Position numbers and translations under genes: made by a program
Notes under the pieces: generated by a model
Databases searched by the model: none
What the model saw: only the letters and a program-made list of their open reading frames with translations
Told to the model about the DNA's origin: nothing
Assembly: GCF_900104025.1 (NCBI RefSeq)
Contig: NZ_FNIQ01000004.1
Location: 496,001-560,000, forward strand
Direction of reading: 5' to 3'
Length of the DNA stretch: 64,000 nucleotides
Source of the DNA: Geodermatophilus sp. DSM 45219
GTDB lineage: Bacteria > Actinomycetota > Actinomycetes > Mycobacteriales > Geodermatophilaceae
Shown: positions 43,811 through 52,057 of the stretch, one piece after another
Position numbering within the stretch: the first letter of the stretch is position 1
Layout: the number at the start of each line of letters is the position of its first letter

Positions 43811-44422
43811 TCAGCCGGCCAGCAGGGCGATGCCCACGAGCACCGCGACCACGGTGAGGACGACGGCCACCTCGAGCAGGGTGCGGTGCCGGTCCCACCA
43901 CGGCATCTCGTAGACCCGGCGCCACGCCAGCTCGCCGGGGGTGAGGTCGTCGTCGAGGACGGTCACGGGGACCGCGCTGGCGTGGGCGATCTCGCGCAAC
44001 CAGTCGAGGCCCCAGGGCTCGCCCGACAGGCGGAGCAGGGGCCGGCGGCGGTCGTCGAGGAGGAGGAGCAGGCCGGTCGGCGGGTCGCCGCGCTCGTGGA
44101 AGCCGGGCATCAGCAGCGCGCTGGCGATGTCGCCGCGGGGGACGCTGCGCGTGCGGCCGGTCAGGCCGCGCCGCTGCACGGCGGAGTCGCTCACCCGCAC
44201 CCGCCCGACGGCGAGCCAGGCCGCGCGCTGCAGGGCGACCAGCAGGACGGCGGCGAGGAGCGCGAGGACGAGTCCAGGACCGCCGCCCGCGGCACTGACG
44301 ACGAGCGCGGCCAGCGCGAGGAGGGGGCCGATCAGTCGCCCCGGGGAGCGCAGGGCCCGTCGGCAGGTGCCGAGCGAGGGGCGGAACTCCTGCCGGCCTC
44401 CGACTGGGCGCGGCTCGGTCAC
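43811..44422 (-). CDS. Membrane protein with PH-like domain
   Basis: The 203-aa product has helices at about 30-70 (LIGPLLALAALVVSAAGGGP and LVLALLAAVLLVALQ), a middle beta region (VSDSAVQRRGLTGRTRSVPR, GLLLLLDDRRRPLLRLSGEP) typical of bacterial PH-like (bPH) domains, and a C-terminal helix. Function unknown. GTG at 44422 fits the family; an in-frame start at 44470 exists. Confidence 0.7.
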   Translation of the reverse strand: MTEPRPVGGRQEFRPSLGTCRRALRSPGRLIGPLLALAALVVSAAGGGPGLVLALLAAVLLVALQRAAWLAVGRVRVSDSAVQRRGLTGRTRSVPRGDIASALLMPGFHERGDPPTGLLLLLDDRRRPLLRLSGEPWGLDWLREIAHASAVPVTVLDDDLTPGELAWRRVYEMPWWDRHRTLLEVAVVLTVVAVLVGIALLAG

Positions 44423-44552
44423 GGCTGCGGACGGTAGGCGGCCGGTCGTCGTCCGCACCACCGGCGTCACCGGCCCGAGTGAGCAGGTGCGGTCGGCCGC
44501 GGCGGCGTGTCCGTGCGTGTCGGCGACCGCAACTGCGCACTCGGCGGCGCGG

Positions 44553-45383
44553 CTACTCGAAGGAGTGCTCGGGGCCCGGGAAGACGCCGGTGCGCACCTC
44601 GTCGGCGTACTCCCGCGCCGCCCGCAGCAGCTCGCCGCGGAGGTCGGCGTACTTCTTCACGAAGCGCGGCACCCGGCCGGTGGTCAGCCCGGCCATGTCC
44701 GGCCAGACGAGCACCTGCGCGTCGCAGTCGACGCCGGCCCCGATGCCGATGGTCGGGATGGCCAGCTCCTTGGTCACCTGCGCCGCGATCTCGGCGGGCA
44801 CCATCTCCAGGACGACGGCGAACGCGCCGGACTCCTGGGCGGAGTGCGCGTCGGCCAGCAGCTGGTCGGCCCCCGCGCCCCGGCCCTGCACCCGGTAGCC
44901 GCCGAGGGCGTGCTCGCTCTGCGGCGTGAACCCGATGTGCGCCATGACCGGGATGCCGTTCTCGGTCAGCATCCGGGTCTGCGCGGCGACCCGCACGCCT
45001 CCCTCGAGCTTGACCGCCTGCGCGCCGCCCTCCTTCATCATCCGGACGGCGGTGGCGAACGCCTGCTGCGGCGATCCCTCGTAGCTGCCGAAGGGCAGGT
45101 CGGCCACGATCAGCGCCCGCTTGGTCGAGCGGGTGACCGCCTTGGTCATCCCCAGGATGTCCTCGACGGTGACCGGCACGGTGGAGGTGTGCCCGAGGAC
45201 GACGTTGCCCGAGGAGTCGCCCACCAGCATCACCGGGATGCCGGCCTCCTCGAAGACGGCGGCGCTGAGCGTGTCGTAGGCGGTGAGCATCGCCCACTTC
45301 TCGCCACGCTCCTTGGCCTGCTGCAGGTGGTGCACCCGCACCCGGACGGTGGACTTCCCGCCGTAGAGAACCGGTTCGCTCAT
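44553..45383 (-). CDS. panB: 3-methyl-2-oxobutanoate hydroxymethyltransferase
   Basis: The 276-aa enzyme uses methylene-tetrahydrofolate to make ketopantoate, the first step to pantothenate. Motifs fit: [40 protein letters not shown] (metal Asp), [29 protein letters not shown]-like [15 protein letters not shown] and [20 protein letters not shown]. Length is normal. It follows nadE by 73 bases on the same strand, so both cofactor genes may share a transcript. Confidence 0.96.
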   Translation of the reverse strand: MSEPVLYGGKSTVRVRVHHLQQAKERGEKWAMLTAYDTLSAAVFEEAGIPVMLVGDSSGNVVLGHTSTVPVTVEDILGMTKAVTRSTKRALIVADLPFGSYEGSPQQAFATAVRMMKEGGAQAVKLEGGVRVAAQTRMLTENGIPVMAHIGFTPQSEHALGGYRVQGRGAGADQLLADAHSAQESGAFAVVLEMVPAEIAAQVTKELAIPTIGIGAGVDCDAQVLVWPDMAGLTTGRVPRFVKKYADLRGELLRAAREYADEVRTGVFPGPEHSFE

Positions 45384-45456
45384 GCTTCCTCCTCGCTGGC
45401 GCCCGTCGGCAGCACGAGCGACGCTGCTCTGCCCTCTGACGACCTCGCGAGCTCGG

Positions 45457-47292
45457 TCATCGGTGTGATGCCGCTCCCTCGCGGACGGTCGGCAGCGTCT
45501 CCCGCCACCGGTTGGTGACGGGCAGCCGCCTGTCGCGTCCGAACGCCTTCAGGCTGATCTTCGTTCCCGGTGCCGACTGCCGGCGCTTGAACTCCGCCGC
45601 GTCGACGAGCCGGAGCACGCGCGCCACCACCTCGGGGTCGTGGCCCCGCTCGAGCAGCTCGGCCATCCCGAGGTCGCGGTCGACGTAGTCGGCGACCACC
45701 GCGTCGAGCTCCTCGTAGGAGGGCAGCGAGTCGGTGTCCACCTGGCCGGGCGCGAGCTCCGCGGACGGCGGCTTCTCGATCGAGTTGGCCGGGATCGGCT
45801 CGGTCTCGCCGCGCCCCCGCGCGTACTCGTTCCGCCACCGGGCCAGGGCCCACACCAGCGTCTTCGGCACGTCCTTGATCGGTGCGAACCCGCCCGCCGA
45901 GTCGCCGTAGAGCGTCGAGTAGCCGACGGCGATCTCGCTCTTGTTCCCCGTGGTGAGCAGCAGGTGCCCGTGCTGGTTGGACAGCCCCATCAGCAGCGTG
46001 CCGCGGACCCGGGCCTGCAGGTTCTCCGCGGCCACCCCGGTGAGCTCCACCGACGAGTGGTAGGCGTCGACCATCGGCGCGATCGGGACGACGGTGTAGT
46101 GCAGCCCGGTCCGGTCCGCGAGGTCCTCGGCGTCGGCCAGGGAGTGCTCGCTGGACCACTTCGACGGCAGGCCCACGCCGTACACCCGGTCGGCGCCCAG
46201 CGCGTCGACGGCCAGCGCCGCGCAGACGGCCGAGTCGATGCCGCCGGACAGGCCCAGCACCACCGAGGGCATGCCGTTCTTGTCGATGAAGTCGCGCAGG
46301 CCCAGGACCAGGGCCCGCCACACCTCCTCGTGGTCGTCCAGCGGCTCGGCCACCGACGCCGGTCGCGGCTCGAACGCCGGCACCGGCTCCTCGGACAGCA
46401 CGTGCCGGGTGACCGTCATCGGCCCGATCCGGCCCGCGCGCCGCTCGGGCACGGCCGACGGGTCGATCCGCAGGTCCACGCACATCAGGTGCTCGACGAA
46501 CTGCGGCGCCCGGCCGAGCAGCTCGCCGTCCGCGGCGACGGCCAGCGAGTCGCCGTCGAAGACCAGCTCGTCCTGGCCGCCCACCTGGTTGCAGTAGACG
46601 ACGGTGGCCCGCGCCTCGGCGGCCCGCCGGCGGACCAGCGGCAGCCGCAGGTCGTCCTTGGCCCGCTCGTACGGCGAGGCGTTGGGGGAGACGACCAGGT
46701 CCACGCCGGCCTGCCCGGCCACCCCGCACGGCCCGCCCTCGACCCAGAGGTCCTCGCAGACGGTCAGCGCGACGTCCACGCCGTGCAGCCGCACGACCGG
46801 CAGCTCGGTGCCCGGCACGAAGTAGCGCGCCTCGTCGAAGACGCCGTAGTTGGGCAGGTGCCGCTTGTGGTAGCGGACGACCACCTCGCCGCCGTGCAGC
46901 AGGGCCGCGGCGTTGCGGGGCGCGCCGCGCCGCGGGTTGGCGTCGGCCGGCCGGTCGTCGTCCCCGGGCATCGACTCGGCCGGCGCCGGGCCGGGGCCCT
47001 CCGTGTGCGCCAGGTAGCCGACGACGACGGCGGTGCCGCCCAGACCCCGCTCGGCGAGGTCGGCAGCCAGGTCGACGAGCGCGGTCTCGCTGGCGCGGGC
47101 GAAGGACTCGCGGAGCACGAGGTCCTCGGCGGGGTACCCGGTCAGGGTCATCTCGGGGAAGACGACGACGTGGGCACCGGCCGCGGCCGCGTCGGCCGTC
47201 CAGCGGGTCACCAGCTCGGCGTTGCCGGTGATGTCGCCGACGCGGGTGTCGACCTGGGCCAGGGCCACTCTGAGCTGCACGGGTTCGCTCAC
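45457..47292 (-). CDS. nadE: Glutamine-dependent NAD+ synthetase
   Basis: The 611-aa enzyme makes NAD+ from deamido-NAD+, ATP and glutamine. The N-terminal nitrilase-type amidase has [20 protein letters not shown] (Glu), [14 protein letters not shown] (Lys) and [12 protein letters not shown] (Cys nucleophile); the C-terminal synthetase has [20 protein letters not shown] and [20 protein letters not shown]. It is slightly shorter than mycobacterial NadE (about 680 aa). GTG at 47292. It is divergent from the DUF4345 gene. Confidence 0.95.
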   Translation of the reverse strand: MSEPVQLRVALAQVDTRVGDITGNAELVTRWTADAAAAGAHVVVFPEMTLTGYPAEDLVLRESFARASETALVDLAADLAERGLGGTAVVVGYLAHTEGPGPAPAESMPGDDDRPADANPRRGAPRNAAALLHGGEVVVRYHKRHLPNYGVFDEARYFVPGTELPVVRLHGVDVALTVCEDLWVEGGPCGVAGQAGVDLVVSPNASPYERAKDDLRLPLVRRRAAEARATVVYCNQVGGQDELVFDGDSLAVAADGELLGRAPQFVEHLMCVDLRIDPSAVPERRAGRIGPMTVTRHVLSEEPVPAFEPRPASVAEPLDDHEEVWRALVLGLRDFIDKNGMPSVVLGLSGGIDSAVCAALAVDALGADRVYGVGLPSKWSSEHSLADAEDLADRTGLHYTVVPIAPMVDAYHSSVELTGVAAENLQARVRGTLLMGLSNQHGHLLLTTGNKSEIAVGYSTLYGDSAGGFAPIKDVPKTLVWALARWRNEYARGRGETEPIPANSIEKPPSAELAPGQVDTDSLPSYEELDAVVADYVDRDLGMAELLERGHDPEVVARVLRLVDAAEFKRRQSAPGTKISLKAFGRDRRLPVTNRWRETLPTVREGAASHR

Positions 47293-47373
47293 GCGCCCAT
47301 CCTCGTCGCCGCACGTGGTCCCCGGCCAGACGGGGGCTGGCCCGGTGATCACGCAGCCCCTAGCCTCGGCCGC

Positions 47374-47790
47374 ATGACCCTCCGCTCGACCCTGCGACGG
47401 TCGGCGGCGGGCGCCTACGCCGTGATCGGCGTCGTCGCCGCGCTCGCGCCCGCCCGGGTGCCGGGCGTCTTCGGCGGTACCGCCGGCACGCCGGAGGCCC
47501 GCACCGAGGTCCGCGCGGTGTACGCGGGCATCCCGCTGGCCCTCGCGGGCTCTCTCGCGGCGGCGTCGGGCTCGGCACCGGGGGACGACGCCGTCCTGCG
47601 CACGGTGGGCGCCGCGAGTGCCGGGATGGCCGCGGCCCGGCTCGCGGGGTGCGTGGCCGAGCGCCGGCTCGCCCCCTGGCCGACCGGCGCCTACCTCGTC
47701 CTGGAGGCCGCGCTGGCCGTGGCGCTCGGCGTGGCCACCCGGGCCGGGACGGCCCGTGGCCCCCTGCAGGGTCCCACCGCGAGCCTGTGA
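47374..47790 (+). CDS. DUF4345-like small membrane protein
   Basis: The 138-aa product has four hydrophobic segments (AYAVIGVVAALAPARVPGVF, EVRAVYAGIPLALAGSLAAA and two later). This matches DUF4345-type proteins of unknown function. Its last ~11 codons (GPLQGPTASL) are encoded by a 53-bp repeat, which appears to have replaced the original C terminus. Confidence 0.75.
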   Translation: MTLRSTLRRSAAGAYAVIGVVAALAPARVPGVFGGTAGTPEARTEVRAVYAGIPLALAGSLAAASGSAPGDDAVLRTVGAASAGMAAARLAGCVAERRLAPWPTGAYLVLEAALAVALGVATRAGTARGPLQGPTASL

Positions 47791-47810
47791 GCGGTGGGGG
47801 GCAGGGGGTC
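47758..47810. repeat. 53-bp repeat at convergent gene ends, copy 1
   Basis: It starts GGCCCCCTGCAGGGTCCC and ends GGGGGGCAGGGGGTC; 50 of 53 bases match a copy at 59021. Outer arms CCCCCTGC/GCAGGGGG and an inner ACCGC/GCGGT can pair. It spans the end of the DUF4345 gene and stops four bases before the slipin gene end, so it may terminate both. Confidence 0.85.
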
Positions 47811-47814
47811 TTCT

Positions 47815-48654
47815 TCAGCCGGCGGACACCGGCGGGGCCGTCGGACGCGGGACGGGCAGCCCGTCGACCCCGGCCGGCGTCCCGGCCTCGGACGCCGGGG
47901 GAGTGGCGTGCTCCAGGAAGCGGAGCAGCTCGACCGGGAACGGCAGGACGACCGTCGAGTTCTTCTCCGCGGCCACCTCGACCATGGTCTGCAGCAGGCG
48001 CAGCTGCAGCGCGGCCGGCTGGGTGGCCATCACCGAGGCGGCCTGCGCCAGCTTCTGCGAGGCCTGCAGCTCGCCCTCGGCGGTGATCACCCGGGAGCGG
48101 CGTTCCCGCTCCGCCTCGGCCTGACGGGACATCGAGCGCTTCATCGAGTCCGGGAGCGCGACGTCCTTGATGTCGACGCGGTCGATGTGCACGCCCCAGT
48201 CGACCGCGGGGCTGTCCATCATCAGCTCCAGGCCCTGGTTGAGCCGCTCGCGGTTGGACAGCAGGTCGTCGAGCTCGCTCTTGCCGATGACCGACCGCAG
48301 GGACGCCTGGGCGACCTGGCCGATCGCGGCCTGGTAGTTCTGCACGTCCACGACCACCCGGACCGGGTCGTAGACCCGCCAGTAGACGACGGCGTCGACC
48401 TTCACGGTGACGTTGTCGCGGGTGATCCCCTCCTGCGCCGGCACCGGCATGGTGACGATCTGCATGTTGACCTTGTGCATCCGGTCGATGCCCGGCGCGA
48501 TGAGGGCCAGGCCGGGCGGGCGGGCGTCGCCGTGCAGCCGGCCGAAGCGCAGGACCACCCCCCGCTGGTACTGGGTCACCACCCGGACGCTCGCGCTCAC
48601 GAGCACCAGCAGCCCGAGGACCGCGACGACGAGCAGTGCGAGAACGACGTCCAT
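47815..48654 (-). CDS. Slipin/stomatin-like SPFH-domain protein
   Basis: The 279-aa protein has an N-terminal membrane anchor (LALLVVAVLGLLVLVSASVR), the SPFH core (VVTQYQRGVVLRFGRLHGDA, ITRDNVTVKVDAVVYWRVYD, VIGKSELDDLLSNRERLNQG) and a coiled C-terminal part ERERRSRVITAEGELQASQK. Such proteins form membrane microdomain oligomers. A partner NfeD gene is not adjacent. ATG at 48654 follows GGAGGG. Confidence 0.92.
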   Translation of the reverse strand: MDVVLALLVVAVLGLLVLVSASVRVVTQYQRGVVLRFGRLHGDARPPGLALIAPGIDRMHKVNMQIVTMPVPAQEGITRDNVTVKVDAVVYWRVYDPVRVVVDVQNYQAAIGQVAQASLRSVIGKSELDDLLSNRERLNQGLELMMDSPAVDWGVHIDRVDIKDVALPDSMKRSMSRQAEAERERRSRVITAEGELQASQKLAQAASVMATQPAALQLRLLQTMVEVAAEKNSTVVLPFPVELLRFLEHATPPASEAGTPAGVDGLPVPRPTAPPVSAG

Positions 48655-48867
48655 CTCGCCCTCCGCCAACGGCGCCGCGGCCGGACGCGGGATCGTGCCC
48701 GTGGCCGCGTCGCCCTCGTGATGGCGATCACATGCTAGATCCACGCGGGCTGCCCGGGGCGCCCCGCGGCAACGGCGCGGGGTGCCGGCCCGGGCGTGCG
48801 CTGGTGTCGTCGTGCGCCGGACGTCCCCGCGGCGCGCAGCGCCGCAGCCGGCCGGGGCGCTGCGCGG

Positions 48868-49893
48868 CTACCCGGAGGCCCACCGGTGGGCCGCCGGTGG
48901 TGACGATCCGGTCCCGCGGGGGACCACGGCGACCGGGCCCGCAGCCACGTCGATGACGGCGCGGCCCACCGAGCCGAACAGGGTGGCGAGCCCTCCCCTC
49001 GACCCCCGTGAACCGACGACGACGAGTGCGGCGTCGGCTGAGCCGGTCACCAGGGCCGACACCGGATCGCGGCGCACCACCTCGGTGGTGACCGGCACGT
49101 CCGGGTACAGCTCGCGCCACCGCGCGACGGCGCCGTCCACGAGCGCGTGCGCCCCGGACTCGGTGGTCACGAGCGGAGCGGTCACGGCCTCCAGGTCCGC
49201 AGGGCAGTCGGCGGTCCAGGCGTGGACGGCGGTGACGGGGATGCCGCGCCGCGCGGCGGCCCGGAAGGCGAAGCCGATGGCGGCGTCGGAGTGCTCCAGG
49301 CCGTCGATCCCCACGACGACGCGAGGGGGGAGGCGGTCCGCGCCCGCGTCGCGCGACGGGTGCACCACCGTCACGGGGCAGCAGGCGGACGTCGCCACCC
49401 GCAGGTGGAGCGGCGCCTGCACGAGGCCGTGCCTCCGCGCCCGGCGTCGGGCGCCCAGCACGAGCAGGTGGGCGCCCCGGCTCTCGCGGAGCAGGACCCG
49501 GTGGGGGGAGCCCCGGACGACGCTCGCGGAGGCACGGACCCCCGGGGCGACCGACCGGACCCGTGCCAGTGCGACATCGAGGAGCTGCGCGGCGGCCGCC
49601 TGCTGTGCGGACAGGCAATCGGCGGTGAGGGCCACGCCGAACGGATCCACCACCGCCATCGGCAGGTGGTACGCGTGCACGATCCGCAACGGGCGTCTCT
49701 GGCCGGCTGCTTCCGCGGCTGCCCAGTCGAGGGCCGACGCACCACTGCCGTCGGCGCCCACGCCGACGACGACGGGAGCGGACAGCCGCTGGAGCCGGGT
49801 CACGGCAGGGAGGACGGCGCGGGTGAAGGCCTCGTCCGCCAGCAGTGCCGACTCGAGCTCGTGCACGGTCCGACGTTCGGAGTCACTGAGCAC
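48868..49893 (-). CDS. Tandem universal stress protein with DUF3040-like N terminus
   Basis: The 341-aa protein opens with LSDSERRTVHELESALLADE, like the helix of DUF3040 proteins, followed by two UspA domains: the first begins PVVVGVGADGSGASALDWAA, the second PPRVVVGIDGLEHSDAAIGF, with the ATP-loop-like VVGSRGSRGGLATLFGSVGR in the second and LVLGARRRARRHGLVQAPLH in the first. The first domain's loop lacks the GxGxxxG glycines and probably does not bind ATP. GTG at 49893 follows GAGGAG. It is divergent from the MarR gene. Confidence 0.88.
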   Translation of the reverse strand: MLSDSERRTVHELESALLADEAFTRAVLPAVTRLQRLSAPVVVGVGADGSGASALDWAAAEAAGQRRPLRIVHAYHLPMAVVDPFGVALTADCLSAQQAAAAQLLDVALARVRSVAPGVRASASVVRGSPHRVLLRESRGAHLLVLGARRRARRHGLVQAPLHLRVATSACCPVTVVHPSRDAGADRLPPRVVVGIDGLEHSDAAIGFAFRAAARRGIPVTAVHAWTADCPADLEAVTAPLVTTESGAHALVDGAVARWRELYPDVPVTTEVVRRDPVSALVTGSADAALVVVGSRGSRGGLATLFGSVGRAVIDVAAGPVAVVPRGTGSSPPAAHRWASG

Positions 49894-49929
49894 GAGCGTC
49901 TCCTCGAGGCGATCCGCACCGGCGGATGC

Positions 49930-49945
49930 ATCGTAACGCGATACT
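49930..49945. promoter_or_regulatory. Possible promoter/operator between USP and MarR genes
   Basis: ATCGTAACGCGATACT contains the dyad ATCG-N5-CGAT and a -10-like GATACT at 49940-49945, 35 bases before the MarR start. Autoregulation by the MarR protein is possible; the dyad is short. Confidence 0.3.
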
Positions 49946-49980
49946 CCGACCTGGAAAACCGCTTCTCGAGCGGTGGTCCC

Positions 49981-50451
49981 GTGGTCGAATGGGGCGTGGT
50001 CCCGGAGGACGACGCACCGGCCGGTGCGCCACTGACCAAGCAGGAGTTCGAGGCGCTGGCGCGCTTCCGGTTCGGGATCCGCCGCTACCTGCGCTTCAGC
50101 GAGGAGACCGTGCGGCGGCACGGGCTGACTCCGCAGCAGTACCAGCTGCTCCTCGCGCTCAAGGGCTTCCCCGACCGGGAGTGGGCCACGGTCCGGGAGC
50201 TGGCCGAGCGCCTGCAGCTGCGCCATCACAGCGTCGTCGAGCTGGTCGACCGGGCCCAGGGCCAGGATCTCGTCGCACGGGCGGCCAATCCCGATGACGC
50301 CCGCTCCGTCCGGATCCTGCTGACCGCGCAGGGCGAGGAGGTGCTGGGTCGGCTCAGCGCCCTGCACCGGGACGAGCTGCGCCGTCTCGACACGACGCTG
50401 ACCCCGCCGAACTGGGGCGACGTCCCCGCGGCCGACTCCGGGACTGTTTGA
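49981..50451 (+). CDS. MarR-family transcriptional regulator
   Basis: The 156-aa protein has a winged helix-turn-helix: FGIRRYLRFSEETVRRHGLT, YQLLLALKGFPDREWATVRE, LAERLQLRHHSVVELVDRAQ and the wing VARAANPDDARSVRILLT. MarR proteins repress genes and release on ligand or oxidation; no Cys sensor is visible. The start is GTG at 49981 (or 49996). The divergent universal stress gene is a likely target. Confidence 0.88.
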   Translation: MVEWGVVPEDDAPAGAPLTKQEFEALARFRFGIRRYLRFSEETVRRHGLTPQQYQLLLALKGFPDREWATVRELAERLQLRHHSVVELVDRAQGQDLVARAANPDDARSVRILLTAQGEEVLGRLSALHRDELRRLDTTLTPPNWGDVPAADSGTV

Positions 50452-50452
50452 A

Positions 50453-50474
50453 CAACGCTCGTTGGTTCTAGAAT
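50453..50474 (+). promoter_or_regulatory. Leaderless promoter with CAACG-CT-CGTTG dyad
   Basis: TAGAAT at 50469-50474 fits TAnnnT and ends six bases before the GTG at 50481, so the mRNA probably starts at the start codon. A perfect dyad CAACG (50453-50457) / CGTTG (50460-50464) covers the spacer and is a likely operator for the regulator encoded downstream. Confidence 0.55.
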
Positions 50475-50480
50475 CGTTGC

Positions 50481-51185
50481 GTGGATCCCCGCGTGGCCCA
50501 GGTCGCCGCCGTCGCCGCGCTGGCCGAGCCCACCCGGCGCCGGCTGTACGACCACGTCGTCCGCCAGCCGGAGCCGGTCGGGCGGGACGAGGTGGCTGCC
50601 GCCCTGGGCGTCCCCCGGGCGACGGTGGCCTTCCACCTCGACCGGCTCGTGGCCGACGGCCTGCTCGACGTGCACTACCAGCGCCGGACCGGGCGGAGCG
50701 GCCCGGGCGCCGGGCGTCCCGCGAAGCTCTACCGGCGGTCGGAGTGCTCGGTGGCCGTCTCGCTGCCGGAGCGCCACTACGACCTGGCCGGTGAGCTCCT
50801 CGCCGAGGCCGTGACCGAGGCCGAGCGATCGGGCGAGCGGCCGGCGGCCGTCCTGCACCGGCGCGCCTACGGACGAGGGCGGGAGCTCGGGGTCGCCGTC
50901 GACGGGGCCGGGGGCCGGGAGGCCGTGCTGCGCGTGCTGGAGGCCCACGGGTACGAGCCGCGGATCGGGGAGGGCGGCGTCGCCCTCGCCAACTGCCCGT
51001 TCCACGACCTGGCGCGCGGGCGCACCGAGCTGGTCTGCGGCATGAACCTGCGGCTCCTCGAGGGCCTGCTGGACGGCGTCGGGTTCAGCGGTCTGACCGC
51101 CCGTCTGCAGCCCGCCCCCGGTGCCTGCTGCGTGCGCATGGACGGCGGCGATCCGTCTCCCGGGAGCGGTGCGCCGGACGGTTGA
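50481..51185 (+). CDS. ArsR/SufR-like HTH regulator with C-terminal Cys cluster
   Basis: The 234-aa protein has an N-terminal winged helix (LAEPTRRRLYDHVVRQPEPV, AAALGVPRATVAFHLDRLVA) and a C-terminal sensor part with NCPFHDLARGRTELVCGMNL and PAPGACCVRM. This spacing of Cys resembles actinobacterial SufR-type proteins, which hold an Fe-S cluster; a zinc site is the alternative. It likely regulates itself and the following 55-aa protein-folE-reductase operon. GTG at 50481 sits at the predicted transcript start. Confidence 0.85.
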   Translation: MDPRVAQVAAVAALAEPTRRRLYDHVVRQPEPVGRDEVAAALGVPRATVAFHLDRLVADGLLDVHYQRRTGRSGPGAGRPAKLYRRSECSVAVSLPERHYDLAGELLAEAVTEAERSGERPAAVLHRRAYGRGRELGVAVDGAGGREAVLRVLEAHGYEPRIGEGGVALANCPFHDLARGRTELVCGMNLRLLEGLLDGVGFSGLTARLQPAPGACCVRMDGGDPSPGSGAPDG

Positions 51186-51210
51186 CAGGCCTGTGGTCCA
51201 GGTCTCTACT
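51182..51210 (+). promoter_or_regulatory. Sigma-70-type promoter for the folE operon
   Basis: A perfect -35 box TTGACA (51182-51187) overlaps the end of the regulator gene and is followed after 17 bases by TCTACT (51205-51210). A strong GGAGG lies further on, before the ATG at 51243. Confidence 0.6.
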
Positions 51211-51242
51211 GGTAATCAGCTTTGCTTTTAGAGGAGGTCGGC

Positions 51243-51410
51243 ATGGCCACCCACCTGACCCACCCCTCCGCCGACCCCGGCCGGCAGGCGCTCCTCCTGC
51301 GGACCGGCTCCGCCGTCGCGCCGATCGCCTCCGGCCTGGACGAGTGCGCGGACGTGCTGACCGGCTGGCCGGGCCACGCGCCGTCCCACGGCGCCCGGGA
51401 CCGGTCGTGA
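51243..51410 (+). CDS. 55-aa protein of unknown function in the folE operon
   Basis: MATHLTHPSADPGRQALLLR then GSAVAPIASGLDECADVLTG; one Cys, no membrane helix. The ribosome site GGAGG lies six bases upstream and the stop overlaps the folE start (GTGA), so it is translated and coupled to folE. I know no family. Confidence 0.7.
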   Translation: MATHLTHPSADPGRQALLLRTGSAVAPIASGLDECADVLTGWPGHAPSHGARDRS

Positions 51411-52036
51411 CCGCGCCCGAGCCGGCGGACCCGGCCGCCCCCGTGGACCGTCCCCCGGCCCTCCGGGTCGTCCGGGAGAGCAGGGCGGTGGACCTGCCCG
51501 CGACCGAGCAGGCGGTCGACCAGCTCCTGCGGGCGCTGGGCCGCGACCCGGCTGATCCGCACCTGGCCGAGACGCCTCGGCGGGTCGCCTCCGCCTACGC
51601 CGAGCTGCTGTCGGCTCCGCAGTTCGACCTGACCACCTTCCCCGACGAGGAGGGCTACGACGAGCTGGTCATCGCCCGGGGGATCCCGCTGCAGTCCCTG
51701 TGCGAGCACCACCTGCTGCCCTTCTCCGGGGTGGCCCACGTCGGCTACCTGCCGGGAGAGCGGATCCTCGGCCTGTCGAAGCTCGCCCGGGTCCTCGAGC
51801 TGTTCGCCCGCGACCTGCAGGTCCAGGAGCGGCTGACCCAGCAGGTGGCCGACTGGCTGCAGGAGCACCTCGCGCCGCGCAGGGTCGGTGTGGTCGTCGA
51901 GGCCGAGCACCTGTGCATGTCCCTGCGCGGGGTGCGGGCCACCGGCACCCGCACCGTCACCTCCGCGCTGCACGGCGTGCTGCGTTCGGACGTGCGCTCC
52001 CGGGCCGAGTTCTTCGCGCTCACCGGAACCACCTGA
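51407..52036 (+). CDS. folE: GTP cyclohydrolase I
   Basis: The 209-aa enzyme converts GTP to dihydroneopterin triphosphate, the first step of folate/pterin synthesis. Motifs: HLAETPRRVASAYAELLSAP, LQSLCEHHLLPFSGVAHVGY (zinc Cys and His) and EHLCMSLRGVRATGTRTVTS (second Cys). Zinc site intact. It is outside the usual folate operon (ftsH-folE-folP-folB-folK in actinobacteria), so it is probably a second copy under separate control. Confidence 0.93.
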   Translation: MTAPEPADPAAPVDRPPALRVVRESRAVDLPATEQAVDQLLRALGRDPADPHLAETPRRVASAYAELLSAPQFDLTTFPDEEGYDELVIARGIPLQSLCEHHLLPFSGVAHVGYLPGERILGLSKLARVLELFARDLQVQERLTQQVADWLQEHLAPRRVGVVVEAEHLCMSLRGVRATGTRTVTSALHGVLRSDVRSRAEFFALTGTT

Positions 52037-52057
52037 CCCGTCCCGAGGGGAGACCCC

